A stretch of DNA of 64,000 nt from Klebsiella quasipneumoniae subsp. quasipneumoniae. GTDB lineage: Bacteria; Pseudomonadota; Gammaproteobacteria; Enterobacterales; Enterobacteriaceae. Positions within the stretch are counted from its first letter, which is position 1. Each line of letters starts with the position of its first letter. The notes under the pieces were generated by a model that made no database searches, was not told where the DNA came from, and saw only the letters and a program-made list of their open reading frames with translations. The stretch covers positions 2,790,001 through 2,854,000 of the forward strand of contig NZ_CP084876.1 in assembly GCF_020525925.1 (NCBI RefSeq). The letters run 5' to 3'. A program made the position numbers and the translations under genes. Below are positions 8,891 through 17,588 of this stretch, in pieces.

Positions 8891-9650
8891 GGCGTTCTCC
8901 CTGGAAAAAGCTCAGCAGCGCTGAAGTAAAGCTTTTCGCCGCCTCAATGTTTGACAGATGCGATGCCGGCAGAACTACCACCTGGGAGGCGGGGATCTGC
9001 TGCTGCAGGAAATTAGCGTCACCGACCGTGGTGACAGGGTCACTTTCCCCGGCGATGATTAACGTCGGCAGCGGGATCTGCCCTACTTCGCCCCGCAGGT
9101 CGGCGGCGGCCAGCGCCTCACAGCAGGCGGCATAGCCTTCGGCGTCGGTATGGGTCAGCTGGTGACACAGGGCCTCCACCACCTCCGGCGCCTGCTGGCG
9201 AAACGCGTGGGTGAACCAGCGATCCGCCGCCCCGGCGGCCACCACCGCCATTCCCTCCTGGCGTACCGCCCGCGCCCGCGACAGCCAGCTGGCCTGATCG
9301 CCGATGCGCGCCGCGGTGTTCGCGACAGCCAGACCATAAAAACGCTCTGGCGCAAAGCGGCCCAGCCACAGACCGGTCAGACCGCCCATCGAGATCCCGC
9401 AGAACCAGGCGCGGTCGATATTCAGATGATCGAGCAGCGCAATCACATCTTCCCCCAGCTGGGCGAGGGTCACTTTGCCATTTTTCGTCGTTTTACCGTG
9501 GCCGTGGGTGTCGTAGCGCAGCACCCGGAAATGGGCGGTTAACGCCTCTGTCTGCGGCTGCCACATCGCCCGGGTGGTACCCAGCGAGTTGGAGAGAACG
9601 ATAACCGGCGCACCTTCCGGTCCATCGAGTTGATAATCAAGATTCATCAT
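8880..9650 (-). CDS. pcaD: 3-oxoadipate enol-lactonase
   Basis: The 256-residue alpha/beta hydrolase opens the enol-lactone to beta-ketoadipate. The nucleophile elbow GISMGG has its serine near residue 87, an aspartate follows in IIAGESDPVTTV, and the catalytic histidine is in PASHLSNIEA. I start it at the tandem ATG ATG (9650 or 9647), with AGGAG four or seven bases upstream. This overlaps the end of pcaB by 14 bases. The longer upstream frame is just pcaB sequence read in another frame. The order pcaB-pcaD-pcaC follows the order of the chemical steps. Confidence 0.93.
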   Translation of the reverse strand: MMNLDYQLDGPEGAPVIVLSNSLGTTRAMWQPQTEALTAHFRVLRYDTHGHGKTTKNGKVTLAQLGEDVIALLDHLNIDRAWFCGISMGGLTGLWLGRFAPERFYGLAVANTAARIGDQASWLSRARAVRQEGMAVVAAGAADRWFTHAFRQQAPEVVEALCHQLTHTDAEGYAACCEALAAADLRGEVGQIPLPTLIIAGESDPVTTVGDANFLQQQIPASQVVVLPASHLSNIEAAKSFTSALLSFFQGERHGG

Positions 9651-10989
9651 GTTGCTCCTGATAACGCGCCAGCACCTGGCGCACAAAGCGTTCGGCGCTG
9701 CCGGTCGCCGTTGCCGGGTCCAGCAGCGTGGTTAAGCGTTCGCGGGAGAGATACTGACTAACCTGCGGGTCTGCCGCGAGCAGATCGACAAGCGGGCAGT
9801 GGCGGTCCAGCGCCTGACGGCACAGCGCCTCAATATGATGGTGCGCCTCAGCTTTGCCGATGCATTCCGCCAGCGCCAGGGTCACCGCCTCAGCCATGAT
9901 CAGCCCGTGGGTGATATCGAGGTCGGCGCGCATCTTTTGCGGGAAGACCTGCATGTCGCGCACCAGCGCCTCGCTTTGCGCCAGCGCCCCGCCCACCAGG
10001 GTAATCAGCTCCGGCAGGGTCTCCCACTCCGCCTGCCAGCCGCCCAGCGCCCGCTCGTGCTGCTGAATCTGGCAGGCGTAGAGGGTGGCCATCAGACCCG
10101 GGGTGCGCTGGGCGGCGGTCAGGATCGCCGCGCAGGCCACCGGATTGCGCTTATGCGGCATCGTCGACGAGCCGCCGCGCCCTTCCGCTACCGGCTCGCC
10201 CACCTCAGCCACTTCGGTCTGCATCAGCAGGGAGAAGTCGTTAGCGAATTTCCCCAGGGTGCCGCAGACGCCAGCGAACCAGGCGCCTGCCTCCAGCAGC
10301 CGATCGCGCTGGCTGTGCCACGGGGTATCCGGCAGCGACATACCGAGGTTCTGCGCCAGCGCCTGGCTAACCGCCGGTCCTTGCGCTTTCAGCGCGTCCA
10401 GGGTCCCCGCGGCGCCGCCGAACTGCAGCACCAGTAGACGCGGACGCATCTCCCGCAGCCGCTGCTGCCAGCGCAGCAGCGCGTCGAGAGTGCCCGCCAG
10501 CTTCAGACCAAAGGTCACCGGCAGCGCATGCTGCATCCAGGTCCGGCCCGGCATCACGCTGTGGCAATGACGGTCGGCCTGCCCGGCGAGGGCCGCCAAC
10601 AGTCGCTCAAGCAGTTGCTCGGCGGTATCCAGCGCCCCGCGCAGCTGGAGCACCAGCCCGGTGTCGATAGCATCCTGACTGGTGGCACCCCAGTGAACGT
10701 AGCGCGCGGCGTTTGGATCCCGCGCTTTTACCTGGGCCGTCAGCTGTTTCACCAGCGGGATCGCCAGATTACCCGCCCCCACAGCCGCCTCGCCCAGGGC
10801 GGTAAAATCGATCGCCTCGTGGCGGCAGGCCGCGACAATCGGCCCGACCGCCGCCGCCGGCACCATCCCGCAGGCGGCCTGCGCCTGGGCCAGCGCCGCT
10901 TCAAAATCCAGCATGCCCTGCACCCGCTGCGCGTCGCTGAACCAGTCGGTGAGCGGACTGCTGCGCAGCATCGGGGTCAACAAACTCAT
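9637..10989 (-). CDS. pcaB: 3-carboxy-cis,cis-muconate cycloisomerase
   Basis: The 450-residue member of the fumarase/aspartase superfamily lactonises 3-carboxymuconate. The superfamily signature GGSSTMPHKRNP sits at 272-283, and the first conserved region HWGATSQDAIDTG at 99-111. Length is normal for bacterial PcaB. The start has AAGGAG seven bases upstream, nine bases after the pcaF stop. The protocatechuate dioxygenase genes pcaGH that make its substrate are not in the window. Confidence 0.95.
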   Translation of the reverse strand: MSLLTPMLRSSPLTDWFSDAQRVQGMLDFEAALAQAQAACGMVPAAAVGPIVAACRHEAIDFTALGEAAVGAGNLAIPLVKQLTAQVKARDPNAARYVHWGATSQDAIDTGLVLQLRGALDTAEQLLERLLAALAGQADRHCHSVMPGRTWMQHALPVTFGLKLAGTLDALLRWQQRLREMRPRLLVLQFGGAAGTLDALKAQGPAVSQALAQNLGMSLPDTPWHSQRDRLLEAGAWFAGVCGTLGKFANDFSLLMQTEVAEVGEPVAEGRGGSSTMPHKRNPVACAAILTAAQRTPGLMATLYACQIQQHERALGGWQAEWETLPELITLVGGALAQSEALVRDMQVFPQKMRADLDITHGLIMAEAVTLALAECIGKAEAHHHIEALCRQALDRHCPLVDLLAADPQVSQYLSRERLTTLLDPATATGSAERFVRQVLARYQEQHDES

Positions 10990-10998
10990 TCTGGCTCC

Positions 10999-12201
10999 TT
11001 AAACACGTTCAATAATCAGGGCGATCCCCTGCCCGACGCCGATGCACATGGTGCACAGCGCGTAGCGGCCGCCGGTCCGTTTCAGCTGGTAAGCTGCGGT
11101 CATCGCCAGGCGGCCGCCGGAGGCGCCGAGCGGATGCCCCAGGGCGATCGCCCCGCCGTTGGGGTTCACATGGGCGGCATCGTCCGGTAAGCCCAAATCA
11201 CGGGTCACCGCCAGCGCCTGGGCGGCGAAGGCTTCATTCAGCTCGATCACGTCCATCTGGGCTAACGTCAGACCGGTCTGCGCCAGCACCTTCCGCACCG
11301 CCGGCGCCGGGCCAAAGCCCATAATGCGCGGCGCCACCCCCGCCGTCGCCACGCCGACCACCCGGGCCAGCGGCTGAAGATCGTTGGCCGCCAGCGCGGT
11401 TTCGCTGGCCAGCAGCAGCGCGCAGGCGCCATCGTTAACGCCTGAGGCGTTGCCGGCGGTGACGCTGCCGTCGGCGCGCACCACGCCGCGCAGTTTCGCC
11501 AGCGCCTCCAGCGAGGTGCTGCGCGGGTGTTCATCGCGGCTAAACCGCAGCGGCTCGCCTTTACGCTGCGGCACCTGGACGGCGATCAGCTCATCGGCAA
11601 AACGCCCAGCCTCCTGGGCCGCGGCGGTGCGCAGTTGACTGCGTAAGGCGAACGCATCCTGATCGGCGCGGGAAATGGCAAACTCATCGGCGACATTTTC
11701 CGCCGTCTCCGGCATGGAATGCACGCCGTACAGGGCTTTCATCTGCGGGTTAATAAAGCGCCAGCCGATGGTGGTATCCTCCATCTGCATGCTGCGGCTA
11801 AAGGCGCTCTCCGCTTTACCCATCACAAACGGCGCTCGGGACATGCTCTCCACGCCGCCGGCGATCATCAGCTGCGTCTCCCCGCTTTTAATCGCCCGCG
11901 CCGCGACGCCGATCGCATCGAGGCTGGAGCCGCACAGGCGGTTGATGGTGCTGCCGGGCACGCTCTCCGGCAACCCGGCCAGCAGCAGCGCCATCCGCGC
12001 CACGTTGCGGTTGTCTTCCCCGGCCTGGTTGGCACAGCCAAAGATCACATCGTCAATGCGCGAAGGATCCAGTCCCGGGTTACGCTCCAGCAGCGCTTTC
12101 AGCGGCAGCGCCGCCAGGTCGTCAGAGCGCATCGTCGCCAGGGTACCACCAAAACGGCCAAAGGGTGTACGCACCGCATCACAGATAAATGCCTGATTCA
12201 T
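10999..12201 (-). CDS. pcaF: Beta-ketoadipyl-CoA thiolase
   Basis: The 400-residue thiolase splits beta-ketoadipyl-CoA into succinyl-CoA and acetyl-CoA. Catalytic residues are in place: C90 in NRLCGSS, H356 in [11 protein letters not shown] and C386 in [10 protein letters not shown] use the start [16 protein letters not shown] (ATG at 12201, with a second ATG at 12204), because AAGGA is correctly spaced and this gives the standard 400-residue PcaF/PaaJ length; the longer frame runs into pcaJ. PaaJ of the phenylacetate pathway is very similar, but the pca context decides the name. Confidence 0.94.
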   Translation of the reverse strand: MNQAFICDAVRTPFGRFGGTLATMRSDDLAALPLKALLERNPGLDPSRIDDVIFGCANQAGEDNRNVARMALLLAGLPESVPGSTINRLCGSSLDAIGVAARAIKSGETQLMIAGGVESMSRAPFVMGKAESAFSRSMQMEDTTIGWRFINPQMKALYGVHSMPETAENVADEFAISRADQDAFALRSQLRTAAAQEAGRFADELIAVQVPQRKGEPLRFSRDEHPRSTSLEALAKLRGVVRADGSVTAGNASGVNDGACALLLASETALAANDLQPLARVVGVATAGVAPRIMGFGPAPAVRKVLAQTGLTLAQMDVIELNEAFAAQALAVTRDLGLPDDAAHVNPNGGAIALGHPLGASGGRLAMTAAYQLKRTGGRYALCTMCIGVGQGIALIIERV

Positions 12202-12211
12202 CATAGGTTCC

Positions 12212-12868
12212 TTACGCGCTTTCCGCCAGTTGTTCAAAGGTCAGCGTCACCGGAGTGATGCGCTGCAGCTCTTCAAAAGAGAGACCGTTAAAGATTTCCC
12301 GCACCACCGGGCCGCGGTCGGTAATGTCGATCACCGCCAGGTCGGTATAGATCCGGCTCACGCAGCCGACGCCGGTCAGCGGGTAGCTGCACTGTTTCAC
12401 CAGCTTGCACTCGCCGTCGCGGGTTAGATGGTCCATCATCACAAACACCTGGCGAGCGCCGATGGCCAGATCCATCGCCCCGCCGACCGCCGGGATGGCG
12501 TCCGGCGCGCCGGTGCTCCAGTTGGCGAGATCGCCGCTGGCGGAGACCTGATAGGCCCCCAGCACGCAGATATCGAGATGGCCGCCGCGCATCATGGCGA
12601 AGGAGTCGCCATGGTGGAAATAGCAGCCGCCCTGCAGGAGGGTAACGTACTCTTTACCGGCATTGATCAGCTCGGGATCTTCTTCTCCGGGCTGCGGCTT
12701 CGGCCCCATGCCCAGCAGGCCGTTCTCGCTGTGCAGGAACACCTCTTTGTCGGCAGGCAGGTAGTTGGCAATCCGGGTCGGCAGGCCAATGCCGAGGTTA
12801 ACGTAAGCGCCTTCGGGGATATCGCGGGCCACGCGCTGGGCCATTTCGTCACGGGTCAGTTTTTGCAT
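12212..12868 (-). CDS. pcaJ: 3-oxoadipate CoA-transferase subunit B
   Basis: The 218-residue beta subunit of the family I CoA-transferase moves CoA from succinyl-CoA to beta-ketoadipate. The catalytic glutamate lies in the SENG motif (47-50; E48), followed by GLLGMGPKP. It has GAGGAA upstream and follows pcaI by ten bases. It works as a heteromer with the PcaI subunit encoded just before it. Confidence 0.95.
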   Translation of the reverse strand: MQKLTRDEMAQRVARDIPEGAYVNLGIGLPTRIANYLPADKEVFLHSENGLLGMGPKPQPGEEDPELINAGKEYVTLLQGGCYFHHGDSFAMMRGGHLDICVLGAYQVSASGDLANWSTGAPDAIPAVGGAMDLAIGARQVFVMMDHLTRDGECKLVKQCSYPLTGVGCVSRIYTDLAVIDITDRGPVVREIFNGLSFEELQRITPVTLTFEQLAESA

Positions 12869-12878
12869 CTCGGGTTCC

Positions 12879-13565
12879 TCAGGCGCGTTGTGCGGCAGTC
12901 AGGTTTTCCAGCGAGAACACGCGCTGGACGAAAATGCCGGGGGTGATGATGTGTTCCGGGTCGAGGTCGCCCAGCGACACCAGCTGCGAGACTTCAACGA
13001 TGGTGGTTTTCGCCGCCGTCGCCATAATCGGGCCAAAGTTGCGCGCTGCTTTGCGATACACCAGGTTGCCCCAGCGGTCGCCCTGGTGGGCTTTAATCAG
13101 CGCGAAATCGGCTTTGATCGGATACTCCAGCACATAGTGGCGGCCGTCGATTTCCCGTGTCTCCTTGCCTTCCGCCAGCGGCGTGCCGTAGCCGGTGGGG
13201 GTAAACACCGCCCCCAGCCCGGCGCCGGCGGCCTGGATCCGCGCCGCGAGGTTGCCCTGCGGCACCAGCTCCAGCTCCACTTTGCCGCGGCGATAGAGGT
13301 CATCGAAAATCTGGGAATCGACCTGGCGCGGGAAGGAGCAGATCATTTTGCGCACCCGGCCAGCCTTGAGCAGCGCCGCGAGCCCCACTTCGCCGTTGCC
13401 GGCGTTGTTGTTAATGATGGTCAGGTCGCGGGCGCCCTGGTCAATCAGGGCGTCAATCAGAAAGGTCGGCTGGCCGGCGGGACCAAAGCCGCCGATCATA
13501 ATAGTCGCCCCGTCGTGGATCCCGGCGATGGCCTCGCTCAGCGTCGATACGCTTTTATCAATCAT
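12879..13565 (-). CDS. pcaI: 3-oxoadipate CoA-transferase subunit A
   Basis: The 228-residue alpha subunit carries the CoA-transferase glycine motif GGFGPAGQP (25-33). I start it at MIDKSVSTLSEAI (ATG at 13565), with GGAG seven bases upstream. The upstream in-frame extension to 13616 has no good ribosome-binding site and would extend a family-standard N-terminus. It is the first gene of the operon and is transcribed away from pcaR, with two PcaR-type operators about 83 to 116 bases upstream. Confidence 0.94.
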   Translation of the reverse strand: MIDKSVSTLSEAIAGIHDGATIMIGGFGPAGQPTFLIDALIDQGARDLTIINNNAGNGEVGLAALLKAGRVRKMICSFPRQVDSQIFDDLYRRGKVELELVPQGNLAARIQAAGAGLGAVFTPTGYGTPLAEGKETREIDGRHYVLEYPIKADFALIKAHQGDRWGNLVYRKAARNFGPIMATAAKTTIVEVSQLVSLGDLDPEHIITPGIFVQRVFSLENLTAAQRA

Positions 13566-13647
13566 CAGGTCGCTCCATTGATGTGCGGTAATCGCACTTT
13601 TATTCGTTGTTCGCACAAAATGTGACCCGCTTAACGATGTCGGTCAA

Positions 13648-13681
13648 GGGCGATAATCGAAATATGGTGCGATAATCGAAC
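13648..13681. promoter_or_regulatory. Two PcaR-type operator repeats
   Basis: Two direct copies of GCGATAATCGAA occur 19 bases apart, as GGGCGATAATCGAAA (13648-13662) and GTGCGATAATCGAAC (13667-13681). The second is a dyad whose reverse complement differs in one central base from the 15-bp operator GTTCGATAATCGCAC that I recall for Pseudomonas putida PcaR at pcaIJ. The repeats sit between divergent pcaI and pcaR, so they probably control both promoters. Confidence 0.8.
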
Positions 13682-13734
13682 ATCGGTTATCTTTAGCGAA
13701 AGAATGTGATCGATGGCAAATATGGGGAACAGAA

Positions 13735-14541
13735 ATGGACAAGCATCCAGACGATTTACTGACCGGCGACGGCGATCCGTTTAAGGGCGATCCTAACTTC
13801 ATGGCCTCGCTGGCGCGCGGCCTGGAGGTGATTCAGGCATTCACGCCGCAGCGGCCCCTGCTGTCTATCTCACAGATCAGTCAAAAGACCGGCATTCCGC
13901 GCGCAGCGGTGCGCCGCTGCCTGTATACCCTGAGCAAGCTGGGGTTCGTTTATGCCGAAGACGGTAAGCATTTTCAGCTGCGGCCGCGGATCCTGGCCCT
14001 GGGGCACGCCTGGCTGGCCTCGACGCCGCTGGCGCGTTCGGCGCAGCCGGTGCTGCGGCATCTGAGCGAAATGCTCAATGAGTCCTGCTCCATCGCCACC
14101 CTCGACGGGGACGATATCCTGTATATCGCCCGCGCTTCCAGTTCGCGGATCATGACCATCGACCTCGATATCGGCAGCCGCCTTCCGGCGTGGGCGACCT
14201 CGATGGGTCGGGTGCTGCTCAGCCATCAGCCGGAGGAGAAGCTCAACGACATGCTGGCCCGGGTAACCATGATCCGCTATACCCCGCAGACGGTGGATTC
14301 GGTGGCGAAGCTGCGCGCCGAGCTGAAACGGGTGCATCAGCAGGGGTATGCCCTCAACGATCAGGAGCTGGAGATGGGCCTGCGCTCCCTCGCGGTACCG
14401 CTGTTTAACGCCCAGGGGCAGGCGCAGGCGGCGCTGAACGTCGGGGTGCATGCGGGCCAGATGTCGGCCCGCGAGATGATCGACCGCGTGCTGCCGGAGC
14501 TGCAAAAAGCCGCCCGCGAGCTGACGCTGCTGCTGCGCTAA
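13735..14541 (+). CDS. pcaR: IclR-family regulator of the pca genes
   Basis: The 268-residue protein has an N-terminal winged helix-turn-helix (about 25-90, with ISQISQKTGIPRAAVRRCLYT) and a C-terminal IclR effector domain that ends in GVHAGQMSAREMIDRVLPEL. PcaR/PcaU/PobR proteins of this subgroup sense beta-ketoadipate or protocatechuate and activate pca genes. It is divergent from pcaI and overlooks two matching operator repeats. Its stop overlaps the convergent smrA stop by four bases. The exact effector cannot be read from the sequence. Confidence 0.93.
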   Translation: MDKHPDDLLTGDGDPFKGDPNFMASLARGLEVIQAFTPQRPLLSISQISQKTGIPRAAVRRCLYTLSKLGFVYAEDGKHFQLRPRILALGHAWLASTPLARSAQPVLRHLSEMLNESCSIATLDGDDILYIARASSSRIMTIDLDIGSRLPAWATSMGRVLLSHQPEEKLNDMLARVTMIRYTPQTVDSVAKLRAELKRVHQQGYALNDQELEMGLRSLAVPLFNAQGQAQAALNVGVHAGQMSAREMIDRVLPELQKAARELTLLLR

Positions 14542-15101
14542 CGGCTGCGCTTGGCGTGCCGCTCCCAGGTCTCCTGCTTCGCTTCGGCCGATTTACGCAG
14601 CGCGACATAGCAGGCGCCGCTACCGCCATGATGTGGTAGCGCAGCGCAGAAGGCCTGCACCTCCGGCAGCTCTTCCAGCCAGCGCGCCAGATAGCTGCGG
14701 ATGATATTGGCATGGGACTGGTCGTCGCGGCCTTTGCCGTGAACGATCAGCACATTGCGTAACCCCTCTTTCTGCGCCTGCACCATAAAGGCGAAGAGCA
14801 TCTGCCGGCACTGTTCCACCGGCTGGCGCAGCAGGGAGAGGCTCGCCTGCTGGCTGTATTTCCCCCGCCGTAGCTTATCCAGCACACCGCTCTGCAGCCC
14901 TTCGCGCTTAAACTCCAGCGGCGTGGCGAGCGGTACGATATCGAGATAGCCGGTAGTGAGAAAATTATCCAGTTGCAGGGTGTCGACGCGCTGCGGGGCG
15001 CGACTGTTGCGCCCGGGATGCCAGTGCACGTCATTGTTACGTTTCAGGGGCTGGACATCTTCCATGGCGTCAAGAAACAGGGATTTGTCATCAAGGTTCA
15101 T
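14538..15101 (-). CDS. smrA: Smr-domain DNA endonuclease SmrA
   Basis: The 187-residue protein has the same length as E. coli SmrA (YdaL). Its C-terminal half is an Smr domain with LIVHGKGR (118-125) and HHGGSGA (157-163). The N-terminal part (to about 80) is a polar linker-like region with HWHPGRNSRAP, typical of the YdaL branch. SmrA nicks DNA in vitro; its role in the cell is unclear. GGAGGAG precedes the start. It sits next to abgR as in E. coli, so the pca cluster marks where synteny breaks on the other side. Confidence 0.93.
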   Translation of the reverse strand: MNLDDKSLFLDAMEDVQPLKRNNDVHWHPGRNSRAPQRVDTLQLDNFLTTGYLDIVPLATPLEFKREGLQSGVLDKLRRGKYSQQASLSLLRQPVEQCRQMLFAFMVQAQKEGLRNVLIVHGKGRDDQSHANIIRSYLARWLEELPEVQAFCAALPHHGGSGACYVALRKSAEAKQETWERHAKRSR

Positions 15102-15202
15102 GGGCTCTCCTCCAGCGGCTGTCGCCAGCTACTATAGCCGCCTCGCGCTCCCCCCTCAACGCGTTTAGCCCCGTCTGCTGGCAAAGTGAGCGCGACGGGC
15201 GG

Positions 15203-16111
15203 TTAAGGAAACAATTGTCGACTCTGGCGGCGAAACAGGGTGATTAATGACGCCGTTAGCGGCGTCTGCCGGGTGTCGCGCCGCTGGATCAGAAAATAGG
15301 CCGCCGTCGGCAACGCTTCGCGGACGGGGATCATCATCAGCTTGTCCGCCATCATCGGATCGTTGCCGAGCTCCACCGGCAGGATACTGAGAAAATCGCT
15401 TTTCACCACCAGGCTGATGCACGACGAGAAGGTCTCGCACACAATATCCACCTTTGGCGCCAGCCCGGCCTGATTAAACCGGTCCTGCAGCTGTTTAAAG
15501 TAGCTGCCGCGCGGCGTCGGCATGGTCCAGTGGTGATCCATCAGCTCCACCAGCGAGGTGGCCTGCGCCGCCGGATGCCCCGCGCGGGCGAAGACCGCGA
15601 ACGGTTTCTCAAACAGTTTTTCAAAGCTGAACTCATGGTCGTACGGCCCGGGATAGTAGGTGTTGATGGTGAAATCCAGCTCCCCCTGGCGCAGCTCATT
15701 GATCATCGCCAGCAGCTGGCCCTCCATGATCCGCACCTTCACCTGCGGATGCTGCTGATGAAAGCGGCAGATCACCGACGGCATCAGCGACCGGGCGACG
15801 CTGGCGCCAAGGCCAATATTGATCTGCCCGGCCTGCTCTCCCTGGCGCTGCAGCAGTTCATCCTGCGCCGCCCGCAGCTCCTCGAGAATCAGGCTCGCAT
15901 GTTGATAAAAACTTTCGCCATCGTCAGTCAGCGCCACCCCCTGGCGGCGGCGGACGAACAGCTGAGCGGAAAGCCCCTCCTCCAGCTCTTTAATCGCTTT
16001 GGTCAGGGCCGGCTGCGAGACCGCCAGCGAGCGGCTGGCGCCGCGAATACTCCCTTCCCGGGCCACCTCGACGAAGGCGCGAATTTGATGAAATTTAATC
16101 TGAAATGCCAT
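15203..16111 (-). CDS. abgR: LysR-family regulator of p-aminobenzoyl-glutamate use
   Basis: The 302-residue LysR-type regulator has a winged HTH at 1-62 (IRGASRSLAVSQPALTKAIKELE) and a periplasmic-binding-fold effector domain after it. It is divergent from abgABT, as in E. coli. The 166-base gap holds two copies of a 19-bp dyad that are good candidates for its binding sites. The ribosome-binding site is poor, but the start gives the family-standard N-terminus MAFQIKFHQIRAFVEV. Confidence 0.92.
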   Translation of the reverse strand: MAFQIKFHQIRAFVEVAREGSIRGASRSLAVSQPALTKAIKELEEGLSAQLFVRRRQGVALTDDGESFYQHASLILEELRAAQDELLQRQGEQAGQINIGLGASVARSLMPSVICRFHQQHPQVKVRIMEGQLLAMINELRQGELDFTINTYYPGPYDHEFSFEKLFEKPFAVFARAGHPAAQATSLVELMDHHWTMPTPRGSYFKQLQDRFNQAGLAPKVDIVCETFSSCISLVVKSDFLSILPVELGNDPMMADKLMMIPVREALPTAAYFLIQRRDTRQTPLTASLITLFRRQSRQLFP

Positions 16112-16119
16112 GCTTTTGG

Positions 16120-16138
16120 TGATAACCGTTGTTTATCA
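16120..16138 (-). promoter_or_regulatory. Candidate AbgR site 1 (19-bp dyad)
   Basis: On the minus strand this reads TGATAAACAACGGTTATCA, an interrupted dyad with TGATAA/TTATCA arms of the T-N11-A type used by LysR regulators. It matches the dyad at 16215-16233 in 15 of 19 positions, in opposite orientation. It lies just upstream of the abgR start, so it may mediate autoregulation. Confidence 0.6.
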
Positions 16139-16214
16139 GACGGAAGAAAATGACATCTACTGTAATCCATCAGGCTGTGGCAGGTTAAGAGCGTTAAGGC
16201 CTGTAGCGCGTCAG

Positions 16215-16233
16215 TGATAAACAAAAGCTATCA
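16215..16233 (+). promoter_or_regulatory. Candidate AbgR site 2 (19-bp dyad)
   Basis: TGATAAACAAAAGCTATCA is the second copy of the shared motif TGATAAACAANNNYTATCA, extended by G and C to a perfect GTGATA-N9-TATCAC dyad (16214-16234). It ends 44 bases before the abgA start, so it would lie at or near the abgA promoter. Confidence 0.62.
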
Positions 16234-16277
16234 CATCGTGAACGCCGTCACATTTTTTACTTATGACAGGATAAGCT

Positions 16278-17588
16278 ATGCCGCAACTTGATGAATACCT
16301 GCGCCAGCTGGCGCCAGCCATGACCCAATGGCGCCGCGATTTTCACCTGCACGCTGAATCCGGCTGGCTGGAGTTTCGCACCGCCAGCAAGGTGGCGGAG
16401 ATCCTCGACGGACTCGGCTACCAGCTGGCGCTGGGGCGTGACGTCATCGATGCCGACAGCCGGATGGGGCTGCCGGATGAGGAGACCCTGACCCAGGCTT
16501 TCGAGCGCGCCCGCGAGCAAGGGGCGCCGGAACGCTGGTTGCCGGCGTTTGAAGGCGGGTTCGCCGGCGTGGTGGCGACGCTCGACACCGGACGTCCCGG
16601 CCCAACCCTGGCCTTTCGCGTCGACATGGACGCCCTCGACCTCAATGAGCAGCACGATGACAGCCACCGCCCCCATCGCGACCATTTCGCCTCCTGCAAC
16701 GCCGGCATGATGCACGCCTGCGGCCACGATGGGCATACCGCCATCGGGCTGGGTCTGGCGCATGTGCTCAAGCAGTATGCCGCCCAGCTCAACGGGGTCA
16801 TTAAACTGATTTTCCAGCCTGCTGAAGAGGGTACCCGCGGCGCCCGCGCGATGGTGGCCGCCGGCGTGGTGGACGAGGTGGACTATTTCACCGCCATCCA
16901 TATCGGCACCGGCGTTCCGGTCGGCACCGTGGTGTGCGGGGGGGACAACTTTATGGCCACCACCAAATTCGATGTGCAGTTTAGCGGCGTGGCCGCCCAT
17001 GCCGGCGGTAAGCCTGAAGATGGGCGCAACGCGCTGCTCGCCGCCGCCCAGGCCGCCCTTGCTCTGCACGCCATCCCACCGCACAGCGCCGGCGCGTCGC
17101 GGGTCAACGTTGGGGTGATGCAGGCCGGCACCGGACGCAACGTGGTGCCCTCTTCGGCCCTGTTAAAAGTGGAAACCCGCGGCGAAAGCGAAGCCATCAA
17201 TCAGTATGTTTTTGACCGGGCGCAGCACGTCATCGCCGGGGCCGCGGCGATGCATCAAGCCGGGTACGAGTTACGCATGATGGGCGCGGCCACCGCCAGC
17301 GCCCCGTCGCCGGCGTGGGTGGCGTACCTGCGCGAACAGGCCGCCCTTGTGCCCGGCGTGCAGCAGGCGGTGGATCGCATCGCCGCCCCGGCGGGATCGG
17401 AAGACGCCACCCTGATGATGGCCCGGGTCCAGGCGCGCGGCGGCCTCGCCTCGTACATGATATTCGGCACCGAACTGAGCGCCGGTCACCACAACGAGAA
17501 GTTTGACTTCGACGAGAGCGTAATGACGGTCGCGGTCGACACCCTGGCGCGCGTCGCGCTTAACTTTCCCTGGCAGCGGGGGGTGTGA
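16278..17588 (+). CDS. abgA: p-aminobenzoyl-glutamate hydrolase subunit A
   Basis: The 436-residue M20-family metallopeptidase has exactly the length of E. coli AbgA. Metal-ligand motifs are HACGHDGH (146-153) and QPAEEGTRGA further on. With AbgB it cleaves p-aminobenzoyl-glutamate, a folate breakdown product, into p-aminobenzoate and glutamate. It is the first gene of abgABT, and its stop overlaps the abgB start (TGATG). Confidence 0.95.
   Translation: MPQLDEYLRQLAPAMTQWRRDFHLHAESGWLEFRTASKVAEILDGLGYQLALGRDVIDADSRMGLPDEETLTQAFERAREQGAPERWLPAFEGGFAGVVATLDTGRPGPTLAFRVDMDALDLNEQHDDSHRPHRDHFASCNAGMMHACGHDGHTAIGLGLAHVLKQYAAQLNGVIKLIFQPAEEGTRGARAMVAAGVVDEVDYFTAIHIGTGVPVGTVVCGGDNFMATTKFDVQFSGVAAHAGGKPEDGRNALLAAAQAALALHAIPPHSAGASRVNVGVMQAGTGRNVVPSSALLKVETRGESEAINQYVFDRAQHVIAGAAAMHQAGYELRMMGAATASAPSPAWVAYLREQAALVPGVQQAVDRIAAPAGSEDATLMMARVQARGGLASYMIFGTELSAGHHNEKFDFDESVMTVAVDTLARVALNFPWQRGV

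Noticed and set aside
9031..9043. GTGACAGGGTCAC as a second matS site inside pcaD
   Set aside because: One defined position (Y) is G, and it lies in coding sequence that explains it. Not counted as matS.
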